Positions 12,201-24,204 of a stretch of 64,000 bases of DNA are shown one piece after another; position 1 is the first letter of the stretch; the number at the start of each line of letters is the position of its first letter. The stretch spans positions 228,658,360 through 228,722,359 of the forward strand of contig NC_084793.1 in assembly GCF_963169125.1 (NCBI RefSeq). Reading direction: 5' to 3'. This DNA is from Humulus lupulus. Its lineage: Eukaryota > Streptophyta > Magnoliopsida > Rosales > Cannabaceae. The notes beneath the pieces are model-generated. The model worked only from the letters and a program-made list of their open reading frames with translations, made no database searches and was not told the DNA's origin. The position numbers were made by a program, and so were the translations under genes.

Positions 12201-12810
12201 TATAACACCCCTAATTGCCCATCTTTATTAAAATACTAGTTTTTAACAATAGCTCAAACGATTTCATAACTTTGTCTAAAAACACACTGGGACTTTATTG
12301 GAAATACATGCAGAGTTTGGATCCAATGTTACAAACAAAAGAGAGTTTTATGCAATCTTAAAAATAACTAAAATACATCCCACTGATAAATTAACAGAAG
12401 AAAGACTCCAAGGCACTACGACGTTCCCGACCATTTCCTCGTTCATTGGCTCCCTGCAGCATACATACATACTCATGGAAAAGTGACTCAGCTCGCCATG
12501 CATGCTAAACAAGTCTATCTAGTGTCTACCTGCAAGGGGGAAAGTAAGGGGTGAGCTAAAAACTCAATAAGGAAGTACAAACAAGACATACAAATATAAG
12601 CGACATATTTCATACATTCTCAACATACCTTTCTTTCTAGCAATCACAATCAACATCAATCATAATCATAAACATGATACTATTGCAACATAAGCATAAT
12701 CGTACATCATAAGATCGTAATCATAACCATAAGATCATTTACAACATAAGCATAAACATTCAACGTAATATCATAAGCAACATAATCATAAGCATACAAC
12801 ATAATATCGT

Positions 12811-12945
12811 GGCTCCCCTATTGTCCAATGATCACATGTGACTCCCTTTTGGTCACTTCTATGGCACCATTTTGGCCATAATTCACCTGGCTCCCTTTTG
12901 GCCATGAATTTCCCTGGCACCCTTTTGGCCAGAATCTTAGGCACA
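12811..12945. repeat. Short tandem imperfect repeats
   Basis: About five imperfect units built around GGCTCCCTTTTGGCCA (for example GGCACCATTTTGGCCA and GGCACCCTTTTGGCCA), each roughly 25-30 bp apart. They lie inside the solo LTR-like element at 12201-18004. Confidence 0.6.
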
Positions 12946-14418
12946 TCTGCCTTTAATAATGTTGCAGCATTAGGTTAAGCAAACACAAACGATTTCCATA
13001 CATATCATCATAACTAGAGTCCATTCATAAACAAAACAGAACTCTAGCTAACTTCCTTACCTCAGGTCCAAGCACAAAATAATAGCGAGATAACTTCACA
13101 ACGAGCCTAGGATAACAATCAAACACTTGTCTTAATATCATATAAAACCTCACTTGAAACATTTCACGCACATCACACGTGTGTATAGGCCATGCACACG
13201 TGGCACCTATCTCATACAGTTGCACCACAATCTTAATTCAAGCAACAATCCATACATCAAATCATGCTTGCAAGTCTCACATAAAATCACAAAAATAATG
13301 TCATTTACTCATCAATCCTCAATCATCTTAAACAAGAAACTTAGACTTAATCAAATTGCATGTAACATGCATACGTGGGACGGTTCTTAAAAACTCGCTT
13401 AAAGCTGGTAATATTAATTATTTTATTTTCTTGTCAATTTCAAAAATTCAACGGGCATAAATAAATTTCCAACTTGATTATTGCTACTTTATTCACATTT
13501 TCCATTCATAAATTTTATTACAAAAATTTAATTTATTAAAATAATTATTTAGCTTTAATTGTAAAAAATAATAATCTCATTTATTATTTAATAACAATTA
13601 AAAGAATGTAACAAAATTTTGTAGTTACTTATATAATAATTAATTTGGCATGATTAATTTATTTCACAAAAGTTATTTTTATCTTGGCAAATAAAATAAA
13701 TAATAAGACGTGACATATTTTAACCTTTGTTAAAAATAAGACCATCTAGGTCATGAAATTTAATATTAATTCATTATTATCTAAAATTTGGAAAAATGAC
13801 TAATTATACTCACATTTTATTAATTAAATTCTTTAGTCATTTAAATAAAATAACTTTCCTTATTTATTTTGTCAATAAAAACTTCATATATATATTAAAA
13901 AGAAATACATTTTAAAGTATGGAAAAATCACATTTATCATAAATAAATATTAAGGCATAAATTTGTAAGACGTATATTTGATGTATTTTAATTAAAAGAG
14001 ATTTTCCATGAATCTAAATAAAAATCAGCAAGTATGTCATCACATGATTTAATTAATTAAGCTCAGCAAAAGAACTCACAACATGTACATATTTATTTTA
14101 AAAAAATAAACCTTAAGCATTCTTGAGTTCCAAATTTTACAGCTTTTAACAATAAAATTTCAGCATATGTCATATAAAAGTGCAAGAACACATGTACAAA
14201 AAATTATACATTTTCTCATTTTAACTTATAACATGAATTCAAGACACAATTTACTCTTTTTTAAACCATCTTTACAAATTAACATGCTTAAACAATAAAA
14301 ATTCAGCAAGCCAATAAATCACTTAATATTCCAAAAATGCTCATAATTCATTTTTAACAATTTTAACAACTCACCCTAGCATGTTTATATACTTTGTCAA
14401 TCTTAGTATTACAATTAG

Positions 14419-16601
14419 TATAACGTCCCAAATTTTCCAATAAGGCTTAGTACCTTGATTAGCATGCCGGGAGGGCAATTATTGATTTAATATATTATTA
14501 CGTGGATTAAATGATTATGTGATTAGAAATGCATGTGTTAGGTGAATTATATATGCATGTGGGCCCCAATTTGGTTAATAGGGCATATTTGTAATTTTGG
14601 CCCGTTGAGGGGGTAACTGTGATTATGTATGTGTTGTGTTAGAAATCATAGTATTGTGGAGATATATTTGTGATGTGTGATACGAGACGGTCCTAGGGAG
14701 CGGAATAGCAGAATAGTCACAACGGGGTCAAATACCCGGCTCAAGGCGAGCCTAGGGGTATTCTGGGAATATAGCGTGTGTTTGTGATTTATTGGGTAAT
14801 GGGTAGTGATTTAGCAATTATTTGGGTACGTCAGGGATTAAATGGAGAACTATAAGAACACTCGACGAATTAGCGGGATGTGGAAAATGATGATTTTTCC
14901 CTTGGTGGCATTAGAGGACTAAGGATATATACTTAGGGAACAATTTGATCATTTTACATCTAGGGGATAGACTTGGATTGCCTTAGCACTAGAACCCACT
15001 AGAATTAGAAAGAACACAAACTCCATCAGGCTTCTCTCTCTCTCTCTCGGCTCTCTCCCTCTCTTTGGTGTGTTTGGAGGTGTTGGTGAATTCTTGAGGA
15101 TTTGGCTGAGAATTGAAGCTGGGGACTTAGGGAAAACAAGCTAAACGTGTTGGGGAATTAGCTCAAGGTCGAAATCATCACAGAGGTATGGGTTTATACT
15201 GATTTATGATTAAGTTTTTCACTGTAGTTAGGATTTTGTTCTTAAGGTTTAAGCTTGGTTTGATTTTTAGGTTTTGATGAGATTATGAGCAGGTTCTTGA
15301 AGTGTTTTTACTGACTAAGTTGCCTAGACATGAATTCTGGATATAGGGGTTAAATTGGGTGTGATTTGGTGAGTTGGGTTGAGGGAAAACGTAGTGGAAA
15401 TGCATGGATTTCTGGGTTTTGAGGCTCACATTGCGGCCCTGTTCTTCAAGCGCCACAGCCTGCATGAACCCAAAGGCTTGGGAGCCTCAGATTTTTGCCT
15501 AGGCGCCGCGGCGCAAGCTGAGGTGTGCCGCAGCCTGCGTCCCCTTGGCGAGAGCCCAAGGCTCTCTGACTTGCAGTGGGTCGCGGTCCTAGGGGGCGGG
15601 CTGCGGCTCAAATTAGGGAAAATGACCAAAATAGGGTTTTAAGCTCGAGAACCTAAATCTTAAGGCTCGAGAAGGATTCTACTACCCGATTTAGTAGAAT
15701 TCGAGGTCTCGAAGACTAGTATTTTAATCCAAAGTTCTTACTTGGCTAAGGAATTGATGGATGTCTATTTATTAATGTGGTGTGACTAGGTTTTACGTCA
15801 AGGCTCGGGTTTAGGGGATCGTGCTTAGGATCGTAGTAATTAATCAGCTCTGACACATTTAAGAAAATTGTTTGTTCCCGTAGAGCAGGGCATGGTCTGA
15901 TTATCTGTGTTGAATGCTTTATGTGAATGTTTATGATTTGTTGTGCAATGTTGGTATGATTGTAAATGAACGGCGAATGCTAAGAACGGCAAAGGCCGGG
16001 AACGGTGAAGGCATGCTTAATGCAGGCTACTAAGGCGAGACCCTCTAAGGGTGTTGTATCCACTTGCTCGGTGAATACCGTGAACCTAGTGCCTAGAAAA
16101 AGTACCTAGGTTGGCATAGGCCGCTATATGTCTAATTTGTTGTCTGTTCAAGTTGTATATTATTGAATTGGATTTTGATATGCTATGTGTTGAGTTTTCT
16201 TGCTGGGCCTCGGCTCACGGGTGCTCTATGGTGCAGATAAGGGCAAGGGAAAGGTCGACAACCATGAGTTGGAGAGCATGGAGTGGCGTGTACATGTTCG
16301 GCCTACCTGGCTGTCACGGCCGAGGTTGTTTCGAGGAATTCACTGTCAATGTTCGGCTTTGTCGCTTAGGTCGACTATATTGTAACTTTTGAATTGTAAT
16401 ATATTTTTGAAACAGTATTTTGGGATCCCAATGTACAACTTTTATGAATTTAACTGAATTTCCAAATCTTTATAACTAACGTTCATCAAATGAGTCTTTA
16501 TTTCGATTTAATCACATTTTTCAACCTAGAACCTCGATTAGCGAACTAATGGCACATTTATAAATCACATGGTAACGACTCTAAGGTAGTAGGGCATTAC
16601 A
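14419..16601 (+). mobile_element. Solo LTR (TGTAAC family), 2183 bp
   Basis: Starts TATAACGTCCCAAATTTTCC (TG changed to TA), ends GGGCATTACA, with a perfect 5-bp target duplication ATTAG (14414-14418 and 16602-16606). It shares the start (AATAAGGCTTAG...CCTTGATTAGC) and an internal block near 16203 (GCTGGGCCTCGGCTCACGGG) with the solo LTRs at 3067-5339 and 33139-36086. A GC-rich patch at 15420-15610 gives chance frames on both strands. No internal region is present, so this is a solo LTR. Confidence 0.75.
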
Positions 16602-18009
16602 ATTAGCATTTAAAACTAACAACACAAAAATCAAACTATTCTAAACCATATAAAACACCCAAAACCGATTCTCCACATAGCATAATACATAAAAGATTAC
16701 AAATTGTACATGCTCATAATTAATAGCTTAAAAGAAAGAATAAAGAATACACAAACACCAATACAACCCTAATATGCATTCTATTTTCAACATTTGCATT
16801 TTGATTTTCCAAAACATCAAGATCTAAGAATAACAATATTCCAATATGAACATTTATCACCAAGACATCACCTTTTAACATATAATACATAGTAACACAT
16901 AACCTTATATCTTTCATACCTTACTCATACATTATGCACATTCAAAATTCCTTCATGCTAGCTTAAACACCCATACACACCCAAACACACACACCCAATC
17001 TTAGAGCCACACACGCCTAGGCCACTTACAAGGATACATATTTTCATAGCAAATCATTTATAGAAACTACTCTTACATAACCCACATACTTATCTATTTT
17101 CATGTTTCTATGGATTTAGGAGAAATAAAATCATGGAGAACAATAAAAATACATAGAGGCAAAACCATCCAAACAACCAATAAAATATCAAAACATAAAC
17201 AACAAAGCATCACCATAACATCAAAAGGGTAGGATTTTCCAATACCTCGTTGACTATGATCAACACTCAAAAGCAAGAGCACACCTTTGAGCACCTATAA
17301 TTTTCAAACCCAACAAGACAAGAAAAGAAAGAATACTTAGAATGGAGGGAAAGAGCTATTCTTAGAGAATCAAAAACCACAAGTATTAAAGCACACCTAG
17401 GATTTCGAAACCCTAGCCTCCTTCTCCCTCCCCTCTTTCTTTCTCTCTCAAATTCGGCAGCAACACAAAGGGTTTTCCAAAGCCCCTATGCTCTTCTATT
17501 TATAATATCATAGTGACCTAAACCTAAGGAATGAAACCAAGTGTGAAAGTTCCAATCCTATCCCATCATATATGCCCCAATCCCACAAAATATGTTTCAA
17601 TCCCACCAATTCCTCTCCTTACACATCACCTAAACATTATCCTAAGGTAAACACCATCTATTAGATAAGTCTTGTCATCTTATCCCAAAAGATGACAGCC
17701 CATTTTCTTTTCCTTTTATTTTCTTAAATTAAATGAAATAAAAATAAAATAAGTCCACACACACACTCAATTTCCGCACACACTCATTTAAATAAAAAAA
17801 ATGTAACATATTCTAGTCACATAATTTGTCACACTAAAATGTACATTACTAATAAAACAAACAAGTTACATAATTATTCCAAATAAATCAATTAAATTAT
17901 AATTCACATAAAACAAAAAATTCAAATTATTTTCTACAAATCAAACAACTAAACTACAACATAACAATTAAATTAATAAAATAAAATAAAATTGTATCAC
18001 TACAAGGTC

Positions 18010-18966
18010 CATGGTTCTTAGATCACCTCTGTCCTGCACTGTTAAAGGTAAGGATGTCAAAAGAAATATTTGTAGAGAGAAGAACTTAATTGCAAATGAA
18101 TTAATTTTTACACGGCAAAGAAATAATTATGTGATAGTTATGAGCAATTAATTAATTATTTAACTATATAGTTTTTATTTTGAACAACTAGAGGTTAAAA
18201 TTAATATTAATCTTGTTTGGATTAATATACCGAGAGAATAATAAATATCTTATTTAGAATATGATATTTATTTTATTTAAAACTGATATTTTAAGATAAA
18301 GTTAATTTTAAATTAGTTTATATTTATGTTGGGATAAATATATTGTCTTAAAAGTGAAAAAACAAACATATGAGAAAATTATGAAAACCCCTAATATGTG
18401 GGGCGACACACTCACTGTGCAGTGAGTGTGGTGCCACACACAAGGATTCCCCAATCCCCGGGAGTTGAATTTTGAATTTCAAATTATTTGTTTAATCAGT
18501 TATATAATTAATCATTTTTAAATATGATTTAAATTAAATAATTAAATATTTATAAGTGATCAGTTTTAATTTGAACTATATTTTTAATAAAATAAAGATT
18601 AATTATCTTTATAAAAACTGATAGAGCGATATTTTCAGGGAGATGATTTTTATGCGATTAAAAAATAGACTCTCTCTCTGAGACAAAATCGATAATTTTC
18701 CTAAACCTGCAAAATGTTCAAGGCCTCTTCTCTTAATCAAACATCTCTAGATCTCATGTGTTAAGTACATCTAGAGAGTCATAAATCAACATTTTGAATC
18801 CTATGTGCCCACACACATCCTTGTGTGTTTGAGGATTGATCTTGAAGATCAAGGTGTAAGATTTCAGAACTTGGATAGGAAGATCCTTGATTTTATACAA
18901 CAATATTCAAGGACACTTGATAGGCTAGAAGAGATAATCTCTAGTCTAATTGTATGTGATTTAATG

Positions 18967-19008
<42 letters not shown>

Positions 19009-19013
19009 ATCTT
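18010..19013 (+). repeat. Copia-type LTR-like sequence, right part
   Basis: Continuation of the sequence interrupted at 12200. The join ...GTATTAT-AGGTC-CATGG reads smoothly once the insertion and one target copy are removed. It ends in a TG microsatellite followed by AGTTG (19014-19018), which equals the AGTTG before 11231. The expected CA end is missing, so the true boundary is uncertain. TTGGTATTA next to it could be a decayed tRNA-Met primer site. Confidence 0.45.
18977..19005. repeat. (TG)n microsatellite
   Basis: About 14 TG units. They create a Cys-Val run in one frame that should not be taken as a protein. Confidence 0.9.
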
Positions 19014-19057
19014 AGTTGGTATTAATAATTATTAAAAATGGCCCATTCCCCGCTGTG

Positions 19058-20230
19058 TGTAACATGCTGGCCTTGATGGCATGTTACAAGCTAGGATGGC
19101 GCTTGGTCAGATGCGCACGCGAGGGTGCAGGCTGGTGAGCATGCTGATGCCTAGTTTGTGCGGCAGTGGCATTTTCGTAAATATCTTCAATATTGCCCGG
19201 AAATGGACTGGACTTGGTAGGTTCCATATTGAAGGGTCAATGAACGCAATGGTATGATTGGATTTGGGAGATTCGAAGAATTGGCGAGCTGGAAGCCAAA
19301 TATGTCTCCCAAGCAAAAATCATATATGTTCCTGGTAGAAGGCTAAAAGCTCAGAAGGCTCTTTGTAGGGGAGCACCTGGTGTCAGCTCTCCACCACCCC
19401 CTGGCGCAGGTGCGTCAAGTGAGCTACTACTAGTTGGGAGGACTAGTAGGGCGGGCATATGAGGACCACGAGGGGACTCATACGTCTCCATGAGTAGGAG
19501 TACTCATGGACATTACCGGGCCGCCCTGGTAGTGCGTCGAAGTGTGCTGCCAGAGGTTTAAGGGTACGGTTCCCTTGGCTTGCCGGGATGCCGCTTGCAT
19601 GGAACGTGGCCCAAACCTTCGAGAGATGTCGTGGTGTGCCATGGCCACGAATCTCGACACGAGATGGCATGGGAAGTCATTCGTGGGACTTGTTAGCATG
19701 CAAGCATTGGAGGGTGCACTATGCTTGAGTAGGACAGAGGTCCAGTGTATGCTACTAGTCTGGCAGCCAGTCTCGAGGGCCTGCCAACATGCATGATGGT
19801 ATGGTGCCTTGAGGATTGGACCATGGACGTATGGGAGTCCTTGGTCTGTGACGTGAGCTAATCGGATAGTATCGAATGGGGCATGATGAGAGGTGTTGGC
19901 ACGTCAGCTTGGTGTTGGCTCTTGGCCACACATGCTACCTTGACTTGCGAATGTCTGGGTGAGTATCAGTGTTGGGATTTTCCTTGCCATAGTGAGAACC
20001 TATGGATAGTGTGAGTGTCTTGGCTAGATAGCCTTGATGCATGATTACACTCATAGATGCTTGAGAGCATGACTCAGCGAGAGTTGTTCAAGAGACGGAA
20101 GTGTGCAGAGGCACACGGTCGCGCGAAAAATGTGCCCATTGTTATTCGAATGGCTGGAAGGCTGACCTTGGCTCAGAGGAGTCAAGGTGCCGCACGGGCA
20201 TTTCCGCTGTCAAAATGTCAGCCCGTGACA
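19058..20230 (+). repeat. 5' LTR of the LARD-like element
   Basis: 1173 bp, starts TGTAACATGCTGG and ends GCCCGTGACA. Same length and about 99.5 percent identical to 22949-24121. Its first 31 bases form an inverted repeat (TGTAACATG...CATGTTACA). Several chance frames recur identically in both LTRs. Confidence 0.9.
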
Positions 20231-20232
20231 GT

Positions 20233-20248
20233 TGGTATTAGAGCCAAG
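20233..20248 (+). other. Primer-binding site (tRNA-iMet type)
   Basis: TGGTATTAGAGCCAAG begins two bases after the left LTR. It differs by one base over the first 12 from TGGTATCAGAGC, the usual plant site complementary to the 3' end of initiator tRNA-Met. Confidence 0.85.
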
Positions 20249-21542
20249 TTCATCTCAAGTTGGGGTGAACTTGGTTGGCCCATCCTAGAAAGGATGTAGG
20301 CGTGCAGAAGGACCAGAAAGGTCTGGATGCTTGGACAGATGTCATTGAGCCTTTTAGTCACCTAGAAAGGATCAGTAGGCTGATACGGGATGAGACTTGG
20401 TTGCTCTTCTTTGTGGGAATACTGGACATCCTAGAGAGAGGACAAGTTATGGTTGCTTCGAATCAAAGTTCAGAGATGCTAGAAAGACAACAACCGCGTG
20501 TAATTGTGGAGAGGTGCTACAAAAGAGTTGGAACTCATTGACATGAGACAAGGTTTGATTGAGAGGTCAAGGTTTTATGCTTGGTTCACTAGTTCAGGTT
20601 TGCCTGAGTGACAGTGTAAGTCGCGTGGAGCGCTGTTGTTGAAAAGGGAGCTTGTACGCAAGAGTGGGTGAGCATAATAGTGGCCGTCAGATGCTTGTCG
20701 GTCACGACAGAAGTCGAGAGTTGATAGCTTTGGGGAACTAGATAAAGTTGAGCATGGAATGCTTCAGTTGCTACTTGTGTGCCAAAGGGCATCACATGGA
20801 GACCAAGGTGGCAGTGGCCGCGATCGTCAGAGGATAGTCGTACTTGGAAGTGTTGGCATGTTTACTTGTTCTGGTCCGGAAGGGAGGTGCCGAGACAATT
20901 GAGTGGGACGTGTTGGCTCACAGAGATGTTATCTTGGGTGAGCAACACTAAGGCATTGTAAGATATGCTATGTTGTGGAATATATGCATCAAAGGCCAGC
21001 AGGGCCGAGTAGACCGCGCGCAGTGGTCAGAATAGTACTAGAGTTTCGAGAGCGCTGGAGGGCTGCGTCAGGGAAACTTAGTACTACAAGAAGGCTTAAG
21101 GAGGCAGAGATGGTGCTTGAGTTTAAATGTGGGCCGGAGGACCTTGCTATTGGGACTTAGTGACCATAGAAGCCGAGAGAAGCTGCCCGGAGGGGCGAGA
21201 TACTAGTATAGAGCAGATGGATAGCTATGTGGACAGTGCGTGCATAGGGGAATCGATAGCGGTGCTACACGAAGTAGTTGACTCGAGAGTCACATATTAC
21301 GGGGGGCACTTCTAGATTTGTTGGGTGCATGAAAACTTGGGGTGGTCAGACGCTCTTGCGTGTGGGCAAGTTGTCGAGGACGCCAACAGTTGAAGTGGGG
21401 GAGAGACCTTCACGGTTCAAACATCCAAAAAGCAGACCAATGTTCCATTACGAAAGCATCGAGATGAGTTATCATGGAGATCGTTAGTTGTTCATAATGT
21501 AAAGTCAAGGAGACTCAGAGACAGAGACAGAGACAGAGCCAG

Positions 21543-21642
21543 TTACCTAGGGTGAAAGTCGTCAGGACTCAGGTACTAAGGTAACATCAGTGCAACGTTT
21601 GCCTAGGGTGAAAGTCAACAGGACTCAGGTACTAAGGCAACG
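21543..21642. repeat. Tandem duplication, 56-bp period
   Basis: Two copies of a block containing CCTAGGGTGAAAGTC and GGACTCAGGTACTAAGG, starting at about 21543 and 21599. An (AGACAG)n-like tract precedes it at about 21518-21536. Confidence 0.8.
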
Positions 21643-22934
21643 TAGAGATGTCGAGGGGCGAAGAGTCAGAATGGCTGACACATTAGTTCAACATCATCTT
21701 TAAAAGTGATAAATGGAATGAGGGACCGCACGAGAAAAGCGGTTAGCTTGCGAGCTATACCTTGAGAGGTACACCTCGAGAAGAGAAGTTATTCCCAAGT
21801 TGAAGTGGGGGAGCCCACTAATTCATATGTTCGAAGGGTCAGGGTACTTGTTCAGTTTTGGTGTGTGAATCTAGAGAGAAACACAACAACAGATGGGTTG
21901 TACAGTGCGAAGACATGCATGACTGATGCGAGTAGGTCAGTTGACCAATTGAAACTGCAGATAGACAATATGCATGGGCGTAGGCTGAGACCAAAGATTG
22001 GGCAGGTTTTGCAGCATGTTATGGGACATGCTTAGTGTTTTATGGGGACACGTGTTTATGGGAACACAAGCCGAATGATTCAGAGAACATATGCCGAAGG
22101 GAGATAGCGGATTGGGACAACTTCAGACCTCAAGGGTGAGGTAAAGTGCAGTTAAGTTGGTCAAGATTCAACAGGCCGTCTAGAGTTAGGCAAGGTTGAT
22201 TTGGGGGCAGAACTTGAGGCACGATGCTGAGAGTCAGCATGAGCACGAGCCAGAAGGCAATGCAGTGGTTTCGAATGATGTCAGATCATTGACCACATTG
22301 TAGCAGTTATGATTATGGTCAGGAGTGGCCATTTCGCATCAAGCCATGGGTATGCAGTAAGGCCGGAGGGCCAAAATTCTGAGAGACTACTTCGGGAAGT
22401 CTGTGTGCAAGGATGCACTAGATACTGCATAAAGGCTACAGTCGGCATGAGTGCCATGTTGAAGAGAGACATGCCTTCAATGGAAGGATGTTTCGTAGGT
22501 GCCGTTGGGAACGGTTGGTTTGCGAACCTCACCCTGAGGGGGGTGCACCTTAATTTCCTCCTTGTCAATAAGAGAGTAGGCATTGGAAGATTGGCGGGAA
22601 AGCAACAATCAAAATATGTGTTGGCTTTGGGGTTAGTGTTCCAAGGGCTGCTTGGTTGACGGGAGGGACATCGTGATGGACTCAGAGGAGTTCATGTATG
22701 CAAGGAGTATTCGAGTGCTGCGACACTACTTCATGGGAGCATTCTGAATAGCGACGGTGGCATGGGGTCCTTGATCGAGTCCAAGGGTGGACATGGGAGA
22801 TCATCACCAAGTTAGTGGTTCTACAGTAGTAGAGGGACTAGTGCAGACTCAAGATTCGGAAGAAGCATGGAGTGAGCTTAGGAGTCGAGGCAGGAAGATT
22901 GGCCAGCGGTCTGTCGATGAGGGCATCGACAATT

Positions 22935-22948
22935 GAAGTGTGGGAGAG
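22935..22948 (+). other. Polypurine tract of LARD-like element
   Basis: GAAGTGTGGGAGAG directly precedes the TG of the right LTR, the position where plus-strand DNA synthesis is primed in LTR elements. Confidence 0.75.
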
Positions 22949-24121
22949 TGTAACATGCCGGCCTTGATGGCATGTTACAAGCTAGGATGGCGCTCGGTCA
23001 GATGCGCACGCGAGGGTGCAGGCTGGTGAGCATGCTGATGCCTAGTTTGTGCGGCAGTGGCATTTTCGTAAATATCTTCAATATTGCCCGGAAATGGACT
23101 GGACTTGGTAGGTTCCATATTGAAGGGTCAATGAACGCAATGGTATGATTGGATTTGGGAGATTCGAAGAATTGGCGAGCTGGAAGCCAAATATGTCTCC
23201 CAAGCAAAAATCATATATGTTCCTGGTAGAAGGCTAAAAGCTCAGAAGGCTCTTTGTAGGGGAGCACCTGGTGTCAGCTCTCCACCACCCCCTGGCGCAG
23301 GTGCGTCAAGTGAGCTACTACTAGTTGGGAGGACTAGTAGGGCGGGCATATGAGGACCACGAGGGGACTCATACGTCTCCATGAGTAGGAGTACTCATGG
23401 ACATTACCGGGCCGCCCTGGTAGTGCGTCGAAGTGTGCTGCCAGAGGTTTAAGGGTACGGTTCCCTTGGCTTGCCGGGATGCCGCTTGCATGGAACGTGG
23501 CCCAAACCTTCGAGAGATGTCGTGGTGCGCCATGGCCACGAATCTCGACACGAGATGGCATGGGAAGTCATTCGTGGGACTTGTTAGCATGCAAGCATTG
23601 GAGGGTGCACTATGCTTGAGTAGGACAGAGGTCCAGTGTATGCTACTAGTCTGGCAGCCAGTCTCGAGGGCCTGCCAACATGCATGATGGTATGGTGCCT
23701 TGAGGATTGGACCATGGACGTATGGGAGTCCTTGGTCTGTGACGTGAGCTAATCGGATAGTATCGAATGGGGCATGATGAGAGGTGTTGGCACGTCAGCT
23801 TGGTGTTGGCTCTTGGCCACACATGCTACCTTGACTTGCGAATGTCTGGGTGAGTATCAGTGTTGGGATTTGCCTTGCCATAGTGAGAACCTATGGACAG
23901 TGTGAGTGTCTTGGCTAGATAGCCTTGATGCATGATTACACTCATAGATGCTTGAGAGCATGACTCAGCGAGAGTTGTTCAAGAGACGGAAGTGTGCAGA
24001 GGCACACGGTCGCGCGAAAAATGTGCCCATTGTTATTCGAATGGCTGGAAGGCTGACCTTGGCTCAGAGGAGTCAAGGTGCCGCACGGGCATTTCCGCTG
24101 TCAAAATGTCAGCCTGTGACA
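22949..24121 (+). repeat. 3' LTR of the LARD-like element
   Basis: 1173 bp, starts TGTAACATGCCGG and ends GCCTGTGACA. The differences I see from the left LTR are T/C and T/C near the start, T/C in GTGGTGYGCC, T/G in GGATTTKCC, T/C in TATGGAYAG and C/T near the end. Confidence 0.9.
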
Positions 24122-24204
24122 CTGCGTATCTTTGATTTTCTCTCATTACTACAAAAACTGGCTTTTAGGATTTTTTTTTTCGAGCATTCACCTAGATGTG
24201 AGCC

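Larger units (their letters stand above)
12201..18004 (-). mobile_element. Solo LTR-like element, itself interrupted
   Basis: Left end TATAACACCCC (probably TGTAACACCCC with G-to-A), right end GTATCACTACA. The 5-bp flanks are AGATC (12196-12200) and AGGTC (18005-18009), one transition apart, consistent with an aged target duplication. Removing the nested element 14419-16601 plus one target copy leaves about 3.6 kb with no coding frame and no second LTR. Read on the minus strand, the part around 17250-17470 looks like a transcribed leader. It is probably a solo LTR of another TGTAAC-type gypsy family. Confidence 0.55.
20231..22948 (+). other. Non-coding internal region of LARD-like element
   Basis: About 2.7 kb without gag, protease, RT or integrase motifs in any frame. 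The longest frames (about 60-116 codons, for example 22309-22659) overlap each other on both strands and show no domain. Two phrases 'aagtgggggag' near 21397 and 21801 resemble internal copies of the polypurine tract. Confidence 0.7.
19058..24121 (+). mobile_element. Young non-coding LTR retrotransposon (LARD-like)
   Basis: A complete 5064-bp element with two LTRs of exactly 1173 bp, a primer-binding site after the left LTR, a purine-rich tract before the right LTR, and 5-bp flanks CTGTG and CTGCG (one transition apart). By hand I count only 6 differences between the LTRs (about 0.5 percent), so the insertion is recent. The 2.7-kb internal region has no recognisable gag or pol. It must have moved using proteins from another element, as expected of LARD-type elements. 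It lies just left of the TIR transposon at 24144. Confidence 0.85.

Noticed and set aside
15379..15642. Frames on both strands in a GC-rich patch
   Set aside because: They overlap on opposite strands inside a solo LTR; the GC-rich patch explains the lack of stops.
11226..19018. AGTTG target duplication for a solo copia LTR
   Set aside because: Five-base match present on both sides, but the right end (ATGATCTT) lacks CA; kept only as a hint.
18805..19035. 76-codon frame with a Cys-Val run
   Set aside because: The run is the TG microsatellite; the rest lies in LTR-like sequence with no domain.
19443..19796. Overlapping frames on both strands, repeated at 23334-23687
   Set aside because: They recur only because the two LTRs are nearly identical, and they overlap each other on opposite strands.
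22281..22659. 100- and 116-codon frames in the LARD-like element
   Set aside because: Opposite-strand mirrors of each other without any recognisable motif; insufficient to call a gene.
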